55,909 bases of DNA from a virus. Location of the stretch: the IMG/VR virus record IMGVR_UViG_3300035698_033059, positions 1 to 55,909 of that record; one strand, written 5' to 3'. Below are positions 48,543-55,755 of this stretch, in pieces. Each line of letters begins with the position of its first letter. Within the stretch, counting starts at the first letter, position 1. A program made the position numbers and the translations under genes. The notes beneath the pieces were generated by a model that worked only from the letters and a program-made list of their open reading frames with translations, did no database searches and had not been told where the DNA came from.

Positions 48543-48832
48543 TGTGAGAACAAAGTTTCAGCCCAGGCCCGTTGTGTCAGGCACGACCGCTCCGGCAAAC
48601 GGCGATGGCTCGTTTAGGTCATGAGCCTCTACCCGTCGTGGAATCCATCCTATCCACTGAGGACGATCACCAGATCAATGACACAGAGCCCAATCCCGAT
48701 TTGATTTCCCTACACGTTGTCATAGACCCGTGGCCAAATCCTTTTATGGCTTCATCAACTCGGTATCCAAATCCGTTGGGTTGCGCGTCCTGTTTTCCTT
48801 GAACTTTCAGTTTACGTGTCTTTGTTCTCACA
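48543..48832 (-). ncRNA. GC-rich structured RNA (~290 nt) closed by a 13-bp stem
   Basis: TGTGAGAACAAAG at 48543 pairs perfectly with CTTTGTTCTCACA at 48820. The interior is far more GC-rich than the genome and holds helices such as GGCTC...GAGCC, CACGAC...GTCGTG and GTGGA...TCCAC. The plus-strand reading frame across it has no start signal and unusual composition. The strand is assumed from neighbours. No known family recognised; GOLLD/ROOL-type phage RNAs are larger. Confidence 0.6.
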
Positions 48833-48868
48833 CTCTAACCATTTTATCCCTTTATCTCCTTTTCTTAT

Positions 48869-48974
48869 CAAATACTAAGTACAACAGGAACACTTGAAAA
48901 GTGTATACCATTATATATGCCTAGGTACCAACTCTTAAGTACACCTATAGTATACTCGTAATCTAAGGTTTTAA
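48869..48974 (+). promoter_or_regulatory. Conserved ~100-bp intergenic element, copy D (inverted)
   Basis: Same sequence as copies A-C but in the opposite orientation: here the plus strand reads CACTTGAAAAGTGTATACC ATTATATATGCCTAGG..., then CTCTTAAG and TAGTATACTCG. Nothing on the plus strand downstream needs a promoter, only the 3' end of the helicase gene. The element may therefore act as a protein-binding or replication site, or drive an antisense RNA. Confidence 0.6.
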
Positions 48975-48992
48975 AGGTTTATTTTAAGCCCT

Positions 48993-49106
48993 TTACGTAA
49001 AAAGGTAAATTATTACAAAAACAATCACAGCATATTTTATACTTGTTAGTTGAGAAGCCACATCTTCTATACCCTTACAACATCTAAGGAGCAATTTATC
49101 ATTCAT
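48993..49106 (-). CDS. Tiny membrane peptide, 37 aa
   Basis: The ATG lies just inside the helicase 3' end (ATGAATGA). MNDKLLLRCCKG ... is followed by a hydrophobic end (YAVIVFVIIYLFT). Not recognised. Support is only the coupling overlap and membrane-like composition. Confidence 0.35.
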   Translation of the reverse strand: MNDKLLLRCCKGIEDVASQLTSIKYAVIVFVIIYLFT

Positions 49107-52002
49107 TTCTACCCCCTTTCTCTAAAAGCTGCTTAGCACTTTCTTGAACCTTCCTTGCTATTAATGGCTGAAATATTTTAAGCAGAGTCTTTCTGTTCTT
49201 CAAATCTGCTACCTCCTCTATAGACTTGATCCCCTTGGACCATAACTTCTTTGCCCTGATACCTCCAATACTAGGTATTTTTGTAAGAGGAACCATCTGC
49301 TCGGGTATTCCATATTTAACCCTTTGGGGTAAAATCTTCCAGAGTTCGTTCTGGCCCCATTTAGCATACATATCATCCATCAACGACAAAGCTTGGCACT
49401 GACGCTCAATATCAAATATTACTCCCCTTTTAATAGCTTTAAGTACCCCTGCCATACCCTTCTCGTTTTCTCCAGTAAGACAATTATACATTGCCACTAC
49501 AGTTGGAGCAGCAAGTGAACAACTCAGTCCTCTATTTCGAAGAGTCCAAATCCACTCTTCACATAATGTTTTTATATCCTTTGGAAGATACCCTAAATTA
49601 TTTTGTGGAGTATCACCAATAGCCCATGCAAGGGTTTCATCAGTCATTTCAACTGGTGGCTTAGGCCCTGAAGGAAATAAACCTGAGAGCCCAATTTTTT
49701 CAGGTTCTACACCCCTCTCACCAAAAAGCCTGGAAAAATTCTTGAACCACGCAAATATATCATACGGACTGTAATACAACCAGGCGGACACTTTCCCTAA
49801 ACCTGTAATTGAAGGAACAATCCCTGAAATGACAACCATTTCCATTTCTTCCAAATCATCCATCAAACCTTTTGCGTCGTCAATTGTAAAAGGTGTGACC
49901 CCCTGACGATAAGCTAAGGATCTTGTGTACCACCTCATTAACTCATTAACAGAACCAACCGTTCTGTTTTCGATCTCAGCAAGAATATGAAACGCAAGAA
50001 TCTGATGGTTATTTAACACTGATGTTACTGGCCTAGGATTGACAAAAGTATTCATCCAAGTTAATGTGGTACCCTCAGGAATAATGAGGTACACATCTCC
50101 TTTATCATCCAAACCTACACGCCCGGCCCTCCCTGCCATTTGTAAGATATCATATTCATCCACCTCTTGTATCCCTCGATGAACACCCACAATAATTACG
50201 TTACGAGCAGGCAAATTTCTTCCCCAAGCCAGGGTCGATGTAGAGACAAGAACTCTTATTCCATTACTTCGATCTTGAAATTTATTTTCAACATCAATTC
50301 TTTCTCTCATATTCAAATCAGCATTATGAAAAATTGCAGTGTTTTCACCTTTATCATGTAAGCGTCTAACAATATTTCTACCTGTAGCTTTATCATGGCA
50401 GAAAACCAAAAACTTTTCATCAGGCTTAGACATTGCAATTTCTACTGCCTTAAACCTTTTCTTCTCTTGAGAGGCCCAATAATCTTCTCCTCCCCAACTG
50501 TTCCTTGCGAGCGCGTACTCTTCATAATGTATTTGAAGCTCCACTGGCCTCCAATTATTAAAAACGACCGTTGTCTCCTTATTATTAAGAGCCGTTAACC
50601 ATTCACCCAACTCACCAACATTTGGCATTGTTGCTGAGAGAAATAAAACATGAGCTTCAGGATTCAATTTAGTAAATCTCATTATTCCTGATTCTACTGC
50701 ATGCCCCCGAGAGGTCGATAAGATATGACTTTCATCTACAATTAACAAGCCCGTTCTATTCAACCAAGCTGTCCTTTCAGTTACACCTCTTCTTGTACAA
50801 CTATCTAAAAGCTCACTGGTGCAAATGATTATATCAGCTTTATTACAAGCAGCCATTTGCCTTTCTCTCTCAGAGGTAGAATATAAAGTATCTCCTGTGA
50901 GCATCACAATTTTCCTGCTAGAAAATCTCGCCTGCCAATCCGTGTATTTCTCAGAACTTAAGCTTTTTAAGGGACTGGTATAGACTACCTTCCTTCTGTC
51001 TCCATTCTCCATGGTCCAATCCATTAGTAGTTCAGCAGCAATTGTTTTCCCTGCACTGGTGTTCGCTCCAATCACCATGTTCTTATCCTCTGCCCTGTGC
51101 GGGAAGACTTCTGATTGTACTGGATTGAAATTCTCAAAAGGGTATTGAAAAACATCATATTCTTTGGTAGGAATTAACTTCAGATTCCCTTGTGTGGACT
51201 TGTCAGGTGTAATGGTTTTTTCACTTTTTTCACCGCCCTTATTATAAACCGGTTTATCCTCTGGTCGATCCTCTGCTTCTTTGACACCGTCAGTTTTGAC
51301 ATTTCTGTCATCATGTACTCTTTCATCACCTGATCCGGGACTTTCTCTATCCTCCCAAGGGGGAGCATCCCCTGATGTTTCAACCTTCTGATCTGTTTCC
51401 TTCTCCTCTTCTCGCTGTACTTTCTTGTCTTTTCCATTTGCTTCCTCCAACGAATTAAGATAATCTTGAAAGAAATCTGGATCTTTCTGCTTGACTTTTG
51501 CCTCCATAGTAGGCTTGCCTTTAGGATTCTCTTTACCCAAAACATACGCCAACTGGTTCTCTGTAAGTTTTCCAAAATCCCTTAAATTCTTGAGAAGAGA
51601 TTGAGCAAAATCCATCCAGTTTACCGCTGAATGATCAAGGATCTTCTCAACATATTGAAAGTCAACTACATCTTGCAATCCTGCAGTTTTCATAAATTCA
51701 TCAACCCTATTTGTAATTCTCTCTTGTATAGTTGTGGCTCCTTCTACCCTCAGAATTTTCCTTCCCTTACCAAGAGGGTAGGCATTCATTTTATCCCAAT
51801 AGACTATTCGAATCGCATCCTGTCCTAGGTCTCTGGTCACCCCCGTTCTTCGGTCCACTGTTGAGTAGATCCTAATGTCAACCTTAAGATTTTCAGTAGG
51901 CAAATCATAAACAACTTCGTACACCCTTTCTAGATCCACCTCTCGAAAACCAATAGGTAAAACTTTCTCAAACTCCTCCTTCGTTAATGTCACAAAACTC
52001 AT
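49099..52002 (-). CDS. Hel308/Ski2-like SF2 helicase, 967 aa
   Basis: ATP-dependent nucleic-acid helicase. Motif I is VIGANTSAGKTIAAELL, motif II LLIVDESHILS, motif III LFLSATMPNV, motif V LVSTSTLAWGRNLPA and motif VI QMAGRAGRVG, all Ski2/Hel308 type. The C-terminal ~60 residues are a helix-hairpin-helix (LTKIPSIGGIRAKKLWSKG), as in Hel308. The N-terminal ~280 residues are a phage-specific domain plus an acidic, low-complexity linker (KKVQREEEKETDQKVE). It may act on stalled forks or, as Ski2-type enzymes do, on RNA. Confidence 0.85.
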   Translation of the reverse strand: MSFVTLTKEEFEKVLPIGFREVDLERVYEVVYDLPTENLKVDIRIYSTVDRRTGVTRDLGQDAIRIVYWDKMNAYPLGKGRKILRVEGATTIQERITNRVDEFMKTAGLQDVVDFQYVEKILDHSAVNWMDFAQSLLKNLRDFGKLTENQLAYVLGKENPKGKPTMEAKVKQKDPDFFQDYLNSLEEANGKDKKVQREEEKETDQKVETSGDAPPWEDRESPGSGDERVHDDRNVKTDGVKEAEDRPEDKPVYNKGGEKSEKTITPDKSTQGNLKLIPTKEYDVFQYPFENFNPVQSEVFPHRAEDKNMVIGANTSAGKTIAAELLMDWTMENGDRRKVVYTSPLKSLSSEKYTDWQARFSSRKIVMLTGDTLYSTSERERQMAACNKADIIICTSELLDSCTRRGVTERTAWLNRTGLLIVDESHILSTSRGHAVESGIMRFTKLNPEAHVLFLSATMPNVGELGEWLTALNNKETTVVFNNWRPVELQIHYEEYALARNSWGGEDYWASQEKKRFKAVEIAMSKPDEKFLVFCHDKATGRNIVRRLHDKGENTAIFHNADLNMRERIDVENKFQDRSNGIRVLVSTSTLAWGRNLPARNVIIVGVHRGIQEVDEYDILQMAGRAGRVGLDDKGDVYLIIPEGTTLTWMNTFVNPRPVTSVLNNHQILAFHILAEIENRTVGSVNELMRWYTRSLAYRQGVTPFTIDDAKGLMDDLEEMEMVVISGIVPSITGLGKVSAWLYYSPYDIFAWFKNFSRLFGERGVEPEKIGLSGLFPSGPKPPVEMTDETLAWAIGDTPQNNLGYLPKDIKTLCEEWIWTLRNRGLSCSLAAPTVVAMYNCLTGENEKGMAGVLKAIKRGVIFDIERQCQALSLMDDMYAKWGQNELWKILPQRVKYGIPEQMVPLTKIPSIGGIRAKKLWSKGIKSIEEVADLKNRKTLLKIFQPLIARKVQESAKQLLEKGGRNE

Positions 52003-52014
52003 TTTATTCCCCCT

Positions 52015-52224
52015 TTATAAGTATTTACTGATCGTATCTAACCCATCCTTCATATCTCGAATTGCATTTACAAAACTAGTGATAGCATTATCAGAATCTT
52101 CAATGATTTCTTCCGCCTCATCCACTAACTCACGTAAAGTGTTTCTGTCTTCAGCAATCTGGTCCTTTACTTTTTCTATGTTAGCAATTAAAGTTTTGGT
52201 CTTACCAATATCTGCTTTCTTCAT
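52015..52224 (-). CDS. Small coiled-coil protein, 69 aa
   Basis: Not recognised. ATG 52224 behind GGGGGTGAG. Heptad-rich and acidic throughout (IANIEKVKDQIAEDRNTLREL). Ends 12 bp before the helicase start. Confidence 0.55.
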   Translation of the reverse strand: MKKADIGKTKTLIANIEKVKDQIAEDRNTLRELVDEAEEIIEDSDNAITSFVNAIRDMKDGLDTISKYL

Positions 52225-52255
52225 TTTTCTCACCCCCTATTATTATCTTAATAGT

Positions 52256-52438
52256 TTATCTTATCATTGTTTGGAATATGTACATTCTCTTACTGTCGGG
52301 GTCTATTATGAACCGTGCTCCCCCTTCAGGATCCCACCCCGCTTCCTTTAAAAGATTTACTTCCTCTTCAAAATCATCTAAACACACACTTACATCCCCT
52401 GTTACAATAGTGTATGTTCCGTCCGCTTTCGCTGGCAT
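52256..52438 (-). CDS. Hypothetical protein, 60 aa
   Basis: Not recognised. ATG behind AAAGGGGGGTTAAGAATA. Small alpha/beta pattern (YTIVTGDVSVCLDDFEEEV, ARFIIDPDSKRMYIF). Confidence 0.55.
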   Translation of the reverse strand: MPAKADGTYTIVTGDVSVCLDDFEEEVNLLKEAGWDPEGGARFIIDPDSKRMYIFQTMIR

Positions 52439-52463
52439 TATTCTTAACCCCCCTTTACCTTTA

Positions 52464-52988
52464 TTACTTCATATCTAAATATGCGTGTATGTCTGCTAGT
52501 GGAACTTTGTGTTTGACTTTAATATTAAATCCTCGAACGTACCCGTTATCTTGTTTTACTGGTTCAAATTTATCAAAGTAAACATAAGATGTAGAATCAA
52601 ATCCCGAAAAGGAATAAAAGCTAATCAGCTCTGTTGGATGCTTATTAAAATGTTTTTCAACATTCTGCCAATGTGTGGACAAAATAGTTAGTCCATCCGA
52701 CCTCCAACAAGAAGCATGGTCTGAATGTTTCTCAAAATACACTTCATTATAAAGAGGATTAGTTGTGCGATCATGGAAATTATTGAATTTATAATGAACC
52801 AAAACTTTTGTGAAATTGCTTGGTCGTTGAAAAATGAATCTTACGATCGTAGCAGTTGATATACCGGTTTCAAAATCCTCATCTCTAAGATCTAAGGTAA
52901 TAGCAAGCCCCACATTCTTATCTGTAAATCTTGGAAGCATGGACTCTACAATACTCGGAATTGCCTGACTAAATCCTATGTTCAACAT
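52464..52988 (-). CDS. Hypothetical protein, 174 aa
   Basis: Not recognised. Start behind AAGGGGAAAATATT. Beta-rich with many aromatic residues (VLVHYKFNNFHDR, ISFYSFSGFDSTSYVYFDKF). No membrane segment. A promoter-like motif is ~20 bp upstream. Confidence 0.6.
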   Translation of the reverse strand: MLNIGFSQAIPSIVESMLPRFTDKNVGLAITLDLRDEDFETGISTATIVRFIFQRPSNFTKVLVHYKFNNFHDRTTNPLYNEVYFEKHSDHASCWRSDGLTILSTHWQNVEKHFNKHPTELISFYSFSGFDSTSYVYFDKFEPVKQDNGYVRGFNIKVKHKVPLADIHAYLDMK

Positions 52989-53007
52989 AATATTTTCCCC
53001 TTCTTTA

Positions 53008-53026
53008 CTTTTATTATAATGAAAAA
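53008..53026 (-). promoter_or_regulatory. Promoter-like AT motif
   Basis: Minus strand TTTTTCATTATAATAAAAG, identical in core to the copies at 28029 and 37321, upstream of the 174-aa gene. Confidence 0.5.
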
Positions 53027-53027
53027 T

Positions 53028-53291
53028 TTATTTTTTCATTGCATCTTTTAAAAAAAACTGTCCTGCATTAGAACCAAGCCATTGAATAACGGTGGCTGCA
53101 ACTTCCCTATCTCTTTCGGACACCTCCCCGTCTGGTCTATTGTAATTTTTAGCAAGCATATAATCTAGAACACCCTCTCCATCTAACGTTCCAGTAAGTA
53201 TGCCTACATTAATTCTCTCCCACAATTCAGCAAACTGTATCTCGAGAGGATTCTCCTTAAGTCTATTCTGATGTACACCTTGATTAAACAC
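53028..53291 (-). CDS. Hypothetical protein, 87 aa
   Basis: Not recognised. GTG start behind GGGGGAGAG. Soluble and mostly helical (LEIQFAELWERINVG ... AATVIQWLGSNAGQFFL). Confidence 0.55.
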   Translation of the reverse strand: MFNQGVHQNRLKENPLEIQFAELWERINVGILTGTLDGEGVLDYMLAKNYNRPDGEVSERDREVAATVIQWLGSNAGQFFLKDAMKK

Positions 53292-53308
53292 TTTTCTCTC
53301 CCCCTTTA

Positions 53309-53815
53309 TTAACTATTGTAAACTCTTAACATACCCTCTATGCTTTTTTCAACTTCTTTATCCATGGTTTTTATCATAACCTGATCATAAGATTGAACCA
53401 CCCTCACTCCCATAGATTTGAGAACCTTATCATCTAATTGAAGCAAAGGAGTCTTGAGAGGAGTTTTTACCACTTTCATAAAAGGTGCGGAATCACCCCA
53501 TCCCTCCTCAATTTTTTCCACCAATTTATCACTGTCCTTCCAATCTATGCTCCTTGCTATCTGAGTCATACCCACCTTGATCCCATTAAAAGTGACGGTT
53601 CTCGGTTTCACAAAAAGACTTTTGTTTTTATCCACTACCTTGTGTAGTTTGTTTTTGAGTTCAACTACCTTTTGAGCTGCCTTCTTAAAAGATTTTGCCT
53701 TTTGATTCTGAAGAGTTTCAATCTTACTTTGCAAATCTCTTGCTTGTCTATCAAGGCGGCTTTGAACGACACTTAACTCTTTAGTCAATTCGTCAATCTT
53801 CTCTAACCCGTTCAT
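53309..53815 (-). CDS. Gam-like DNA-end-binding / host-nuclease inhibitor
   Basis: 168 aa from ATG 53815 (GGGAGGAAGACC site). A ~70-residue coiled coil (LSVVQSRLDRQARDLQSKIETL) leads into RTVTFNGIKVGMTQIARSIDWKD. That is the layout of Mu Gam-type proteins, which coat DNA ends and block host exonucleases. The C-terminal ~90 residues (LKTPLLQLDDKVLKSMGVRV) also fit. Identification rests on this overall pattern. Confidence 0.6.
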   Translation of the reverse strand: MNGLEKIDELTKELSVVQSRLDRQARDLQSKIETLQNQKAKSFKKAAQKVVELKNKLHKVVDKNKSLFVKPRTVTFNGIKVGMTQIARSIDWKDSDKLVEKIEEGWGDSAPFMKVVKTPLKTPLLQLDDKVLKSMGVRVVQSYDQVMIKTMDKEVEKSIEGMLRVYNS

Positions 53816-53824
53816 GGTCTTCCT

Positions 53825-54120
53825 CCCTTTAAAACTTAAGTTCAAATTTAACTACTTCCACTATAACACTTTTATGTTCATTCCTTCCTTCCTCCCTTTC
53901 TTGGATCAGTCGCAAAACATTTTACTTTAACAACCCTAGGCTTTTCTTTAAGCCAATCTTCCATTTCCTGTAGACCAAAAGATAAGTTATTTGCCAGATT
54001 AACTTCCTTAGTAGAAGTCTCCCCATCTTCATATGTTATGACAGCGAAACACTTTTTCATTTTCAATCCCTCCCTTTAAAACTTAAGTTCAAATTTGACT
54101 ATTTCTACTATAACACTTTT
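53825..54120 (-). repeat. Two copies of a 49-bp direct repeat around a small gene
   Basis: 53825-53873 and 54072-54120 match over 49 bp with three mismatches (CCCTTTAAAACTTAAGTTCA...). The second copy encodes the last ~14 residues of the 110-aa gene (VIVEIVKFELKF). The first is an untranslated remnant coding VIVEVVKFELKF. The 60-aa gene lies between them, so it may have been inserted by duplication. Confidence 0.8.
53878..54060 (-). CDS. Hypothetical protein, 60 aa
   Basis: Not recognised. ATG 54060 behind GGGAGGGATTG. MKKCFAVITYEDGET... forms a small alpha/beta protein with a basic end (DPRKGGRKE). Confidence 0.5.
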   Translation of the reverse strand: MKKCFAVITYEDGETSTKEVNLANNLSFGLQEMEDWLKEKPRVVKVKCFATDPRKGGRKE

Positions 54121-54408
54121 GGCTCTAACTATAAGAACTTTCAAAGCTTCATTTTCTTTCAAAAGAGCCCTACCAATTTTACCTTTTATAATAGCCTTAA
54201 GACCATACGGCCAACCAGCTGTCTGATTTGTCCAAGCCACATATTTTATTCCTTCCAAAACAGGGGTGGGATGGAGTTCAGATACAGGAAAAACAGTAGT
54301 GTACTCATCAAGAAGTTTAGACTCAAAAATACAAATAGGTTGTGTCTTCCATTTACCATCCTTTTTATAAATCAAAGGCATTATTGTATCCCCTACTTTT
54401 ATATCCAT
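54076..54408 (-). CDS. Hypothetical protein, 110 aa
   Basis: Not recognised. ATG behind AGAGAGGGAAGAA. Likely a beta-rich fold of the SH3/PUA kind (VGDTIMPLIYKKDGKW, IKYVAWTNQTAGWPYG), but this is only an impression. Its 3' end is duplicated downstream. Confidence 0.55.
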   Translation of the reverse strand: MDIKVGDTIMPLIYKKDGKWKTQPICIFESKLLDEYTTVFPVSELHPTPVLEGIKYVAWTNQTAGWPYGLKAIIKGKIGRALLKENEALKVLIVRAKSVIVEIVKFELKF

Positions 54409-54430
54409 TTCTTCCCTCTCTTATTAACGG

Positions 54431-54616
54431 TGCTGACGGACGGGGTTTGAACCCGTGAGTATGGGTTGTAGAACTCTACCCAGGAACTTCCTGAGAACAT
54501 CACTGTTCGAGTAATGACTCAGGCACGAAACCAATAATAAGCATTTGGCAACTCGGTTATGGGCCGAGGGCTACTTCAGCTTTACAGCCATGCCTATCAA
54601 TTTCGCCACCGTCAGC
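54431..54616 (-). ncRNA. Elaborated tRNA-like RNA (~186 nt)
   Basis: Ends pair over 8 bp (GCTGACGG/CCGTCAGC, then ACC). The T-arm ACGGG-TTCAAAC-CCCGT and an anticodon arm CTCGG-CCCATAA-CCGAG are ideal. The D-region begins like Leu tRNAs (GTGGCGAAATTGATAG) but is extended by a ~25-nt insert. The region between anticodon and T-arm is ~100 nt with its own hairpins (CCTGAGTCATTACT...AGTGATG...CTCAGG; TGGGTAGA...TCTACAACCCA). The anticodon would be CAT, with C in place of the universal U33. It is probably not an ordinary translating tRNA. Confidence 0.6.
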
Positions 54617-54636
54617 TTGTATGTTTGCAGATAAAG

Positions 54637-54822
54637 TTACCTCCCTGTACTTTCCTTTTTAAGAAACTCACTTGCCTTCACTCCCACATAAATGCCTGCT
54701 GGCGTTATGTGTACAGCACCATCAACCTCTTTAGCGATCTCTCTGGCTCGGTCCTTCAGAGCCCTATTCTTTATAACTTCACTAAGAGGTGGTACATTAC
54801 CGTTCCCGGTATGAAATCCCAT
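54637..54822 (-). CDS. Hypothetical protein, 61 aa
   Basis: Not recognised. ATG 54822 behind GGGAGGAT is preferred to an earlier ATG without one. Helical (IKNRALKDRAREIAKEV) then HITPAGIYVG. 54823-54916 has no clear gene. Confidence 0.5.
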   Translation of the reverse strand: MGFHTGNGNVPPLSEVIKNRALKDRAREIAKEVDGAVHITPAGIYVGVKASEFLKKESTGR

Positions 54823-54916
54823 TAGCGTATCCTCCCTTTCTTTTTTCTCGTTTGTCTTCCAATCCTCAAAAGGGCCCATAATCATATACAACTTCAAATT
54901 ATGAGCCCGATGAAGA

Positions 54917-55312
54917 TTAGAACTCACTGAGCCTTTTTAGTCCTTTTTTAACATCAAACGCATTAAATTTGAACCTCTTGTTATCTAACACTCGAATAGC
55001 CAGTATAGGATATTTTGTGTTCCTGGAATGGCATCCAGAAATCTTGAATGTCTCTCCGGTATGTTCACTAACAAACTTCTTTCCAAGATCATCTGGAGAG
55101 AGGCCGAACCTTCCGCATTGTACTTTGAAGACTGCAGCTTCAATGCTCTCCCCGTTGGAAACAACTGCTGCCTGAAGTTCAGTTCGAAGAGTTGTGCTTG
55201 TATAACTTATCCCTCCTAACTCAAACTTAACTTCATACTTACCTTCAATAGGTTTCAAAGCAGACTCTATTTCCTTCCTTAGCACATTCAAAGTACGTTC
55301 ATTAAATTCCAT
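54917..55312 (-). CDS. Hypothetical protein, 131 aa
   Basis: Not recognised. ATG 55312 behind AAAGGGAGGG. Mixed alpha/beta (YEVKFELGGISYTSTTLRTEL, FVSEHTGETFKISG); residues 60-110 look like a small-domain nucleic-acid binder, not assignable. Confidence 0.6.
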   Translation of the reverse strand: MEFNERTLNVLRKEIESALKPIEGKYEVKFELGGISYTSTTLRTELQAAVVSNGESIEAAVFKVQCGRFGLSPDDLGKKFVSEHTGETFKISGCHSRNTKYPILAIRVLDNKRFKFNAFDVKKGLKRLSEF

Positions 55313-55331
55313 CTTAACCCTCCCTTTCTTT

Positions 55332-55517
55332 TTACCAATCACTTTCTTCATCGGTTTTAATCAGACCTCTGACTTCCACTTTTATAGTAAAAAATCCTGT
55401 AACCACTTTATGACAATGGAGACAACAGAAATTCTTTTTCCCCCCACCATAACTTTCAGTATTCCGAATAACAACATCGGGAATAAAATTTGATTTATTA
55501 CAATACGGGCACTTCAT
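55332..55517 (-). CDS. Zinc-ribbon protein, 61 aa
   Basis: ATG 55517 behind GGAGGGGTAAG. MKCPYCNKSNF and FCCLHCHKV give two Cys pairs, a typical zinc ribbon. Possible transcription or DNA-binding factor. Confidence 0.6.
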   Translation of the reverse strand: MKCPYCNKSNFIPDVVIRNTESYGGGKKNFCCLHCHKVVTGFFTIKVEVRGLIKTDEESDW

Positions 55518-55521
55518 TTTC

Positions 55522-55755
55522 TTACCCCTCCTTTTCTTTATCCAAACATCTTTGACAACGAAGGGTCCTTCCACCTTCCCCAATTTCTAATTTAGTATGA
55601 GATACTTCACTGGGAAAAAGCATACAAACTGGAGTCAATCCCAAAGAGATTGCTCCAAGAAATGGACACCTAAGTTCCATTTTATTCCAATCCTCAGCAC
55701 ATCCTTTTCCATCATCTGAAAAACGAATACGAAAAGTGATACTACCCTCCTTCAT
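55522..55755 (-). CDS. Hypothetical protein with C-terminal Cys pair, 77 aa
   Basis: Not recognised. ATG behind AAAGGAGGAG. Contains CPFLGAISLG and a terminal CQRC. It overlaps its upstream neighbour's stop (ATGA). Confidence 0.55.
   Translation of the reverse strand: MKEGSITFRIRFSDDGKGCAEDWNKMELRCPFLGAISLGLTPVCMLFPSEVSHTKLEIGEGGRTLRCQRCLDKEKEG

Noticed and set aside
48572-48802. Plus-strand 76-aa gene
   Set aside because: Sits within the stem-closed RNA island, lacks a ribosome binding site and has atypical composition.
48869-48974. Promoter for the adjacent minus-strand structured RNA
   Set aside because: The element is inverted relative to the copies that precede genes, so it would transcribe away from the RNA.
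51180-51575. Second minus-strand gene overlapping the Hel308-like helicase
   Set aside because: Alternate frame of the low-complexity linker; Lys/Arg-rich artefact of an acidic coding tract.
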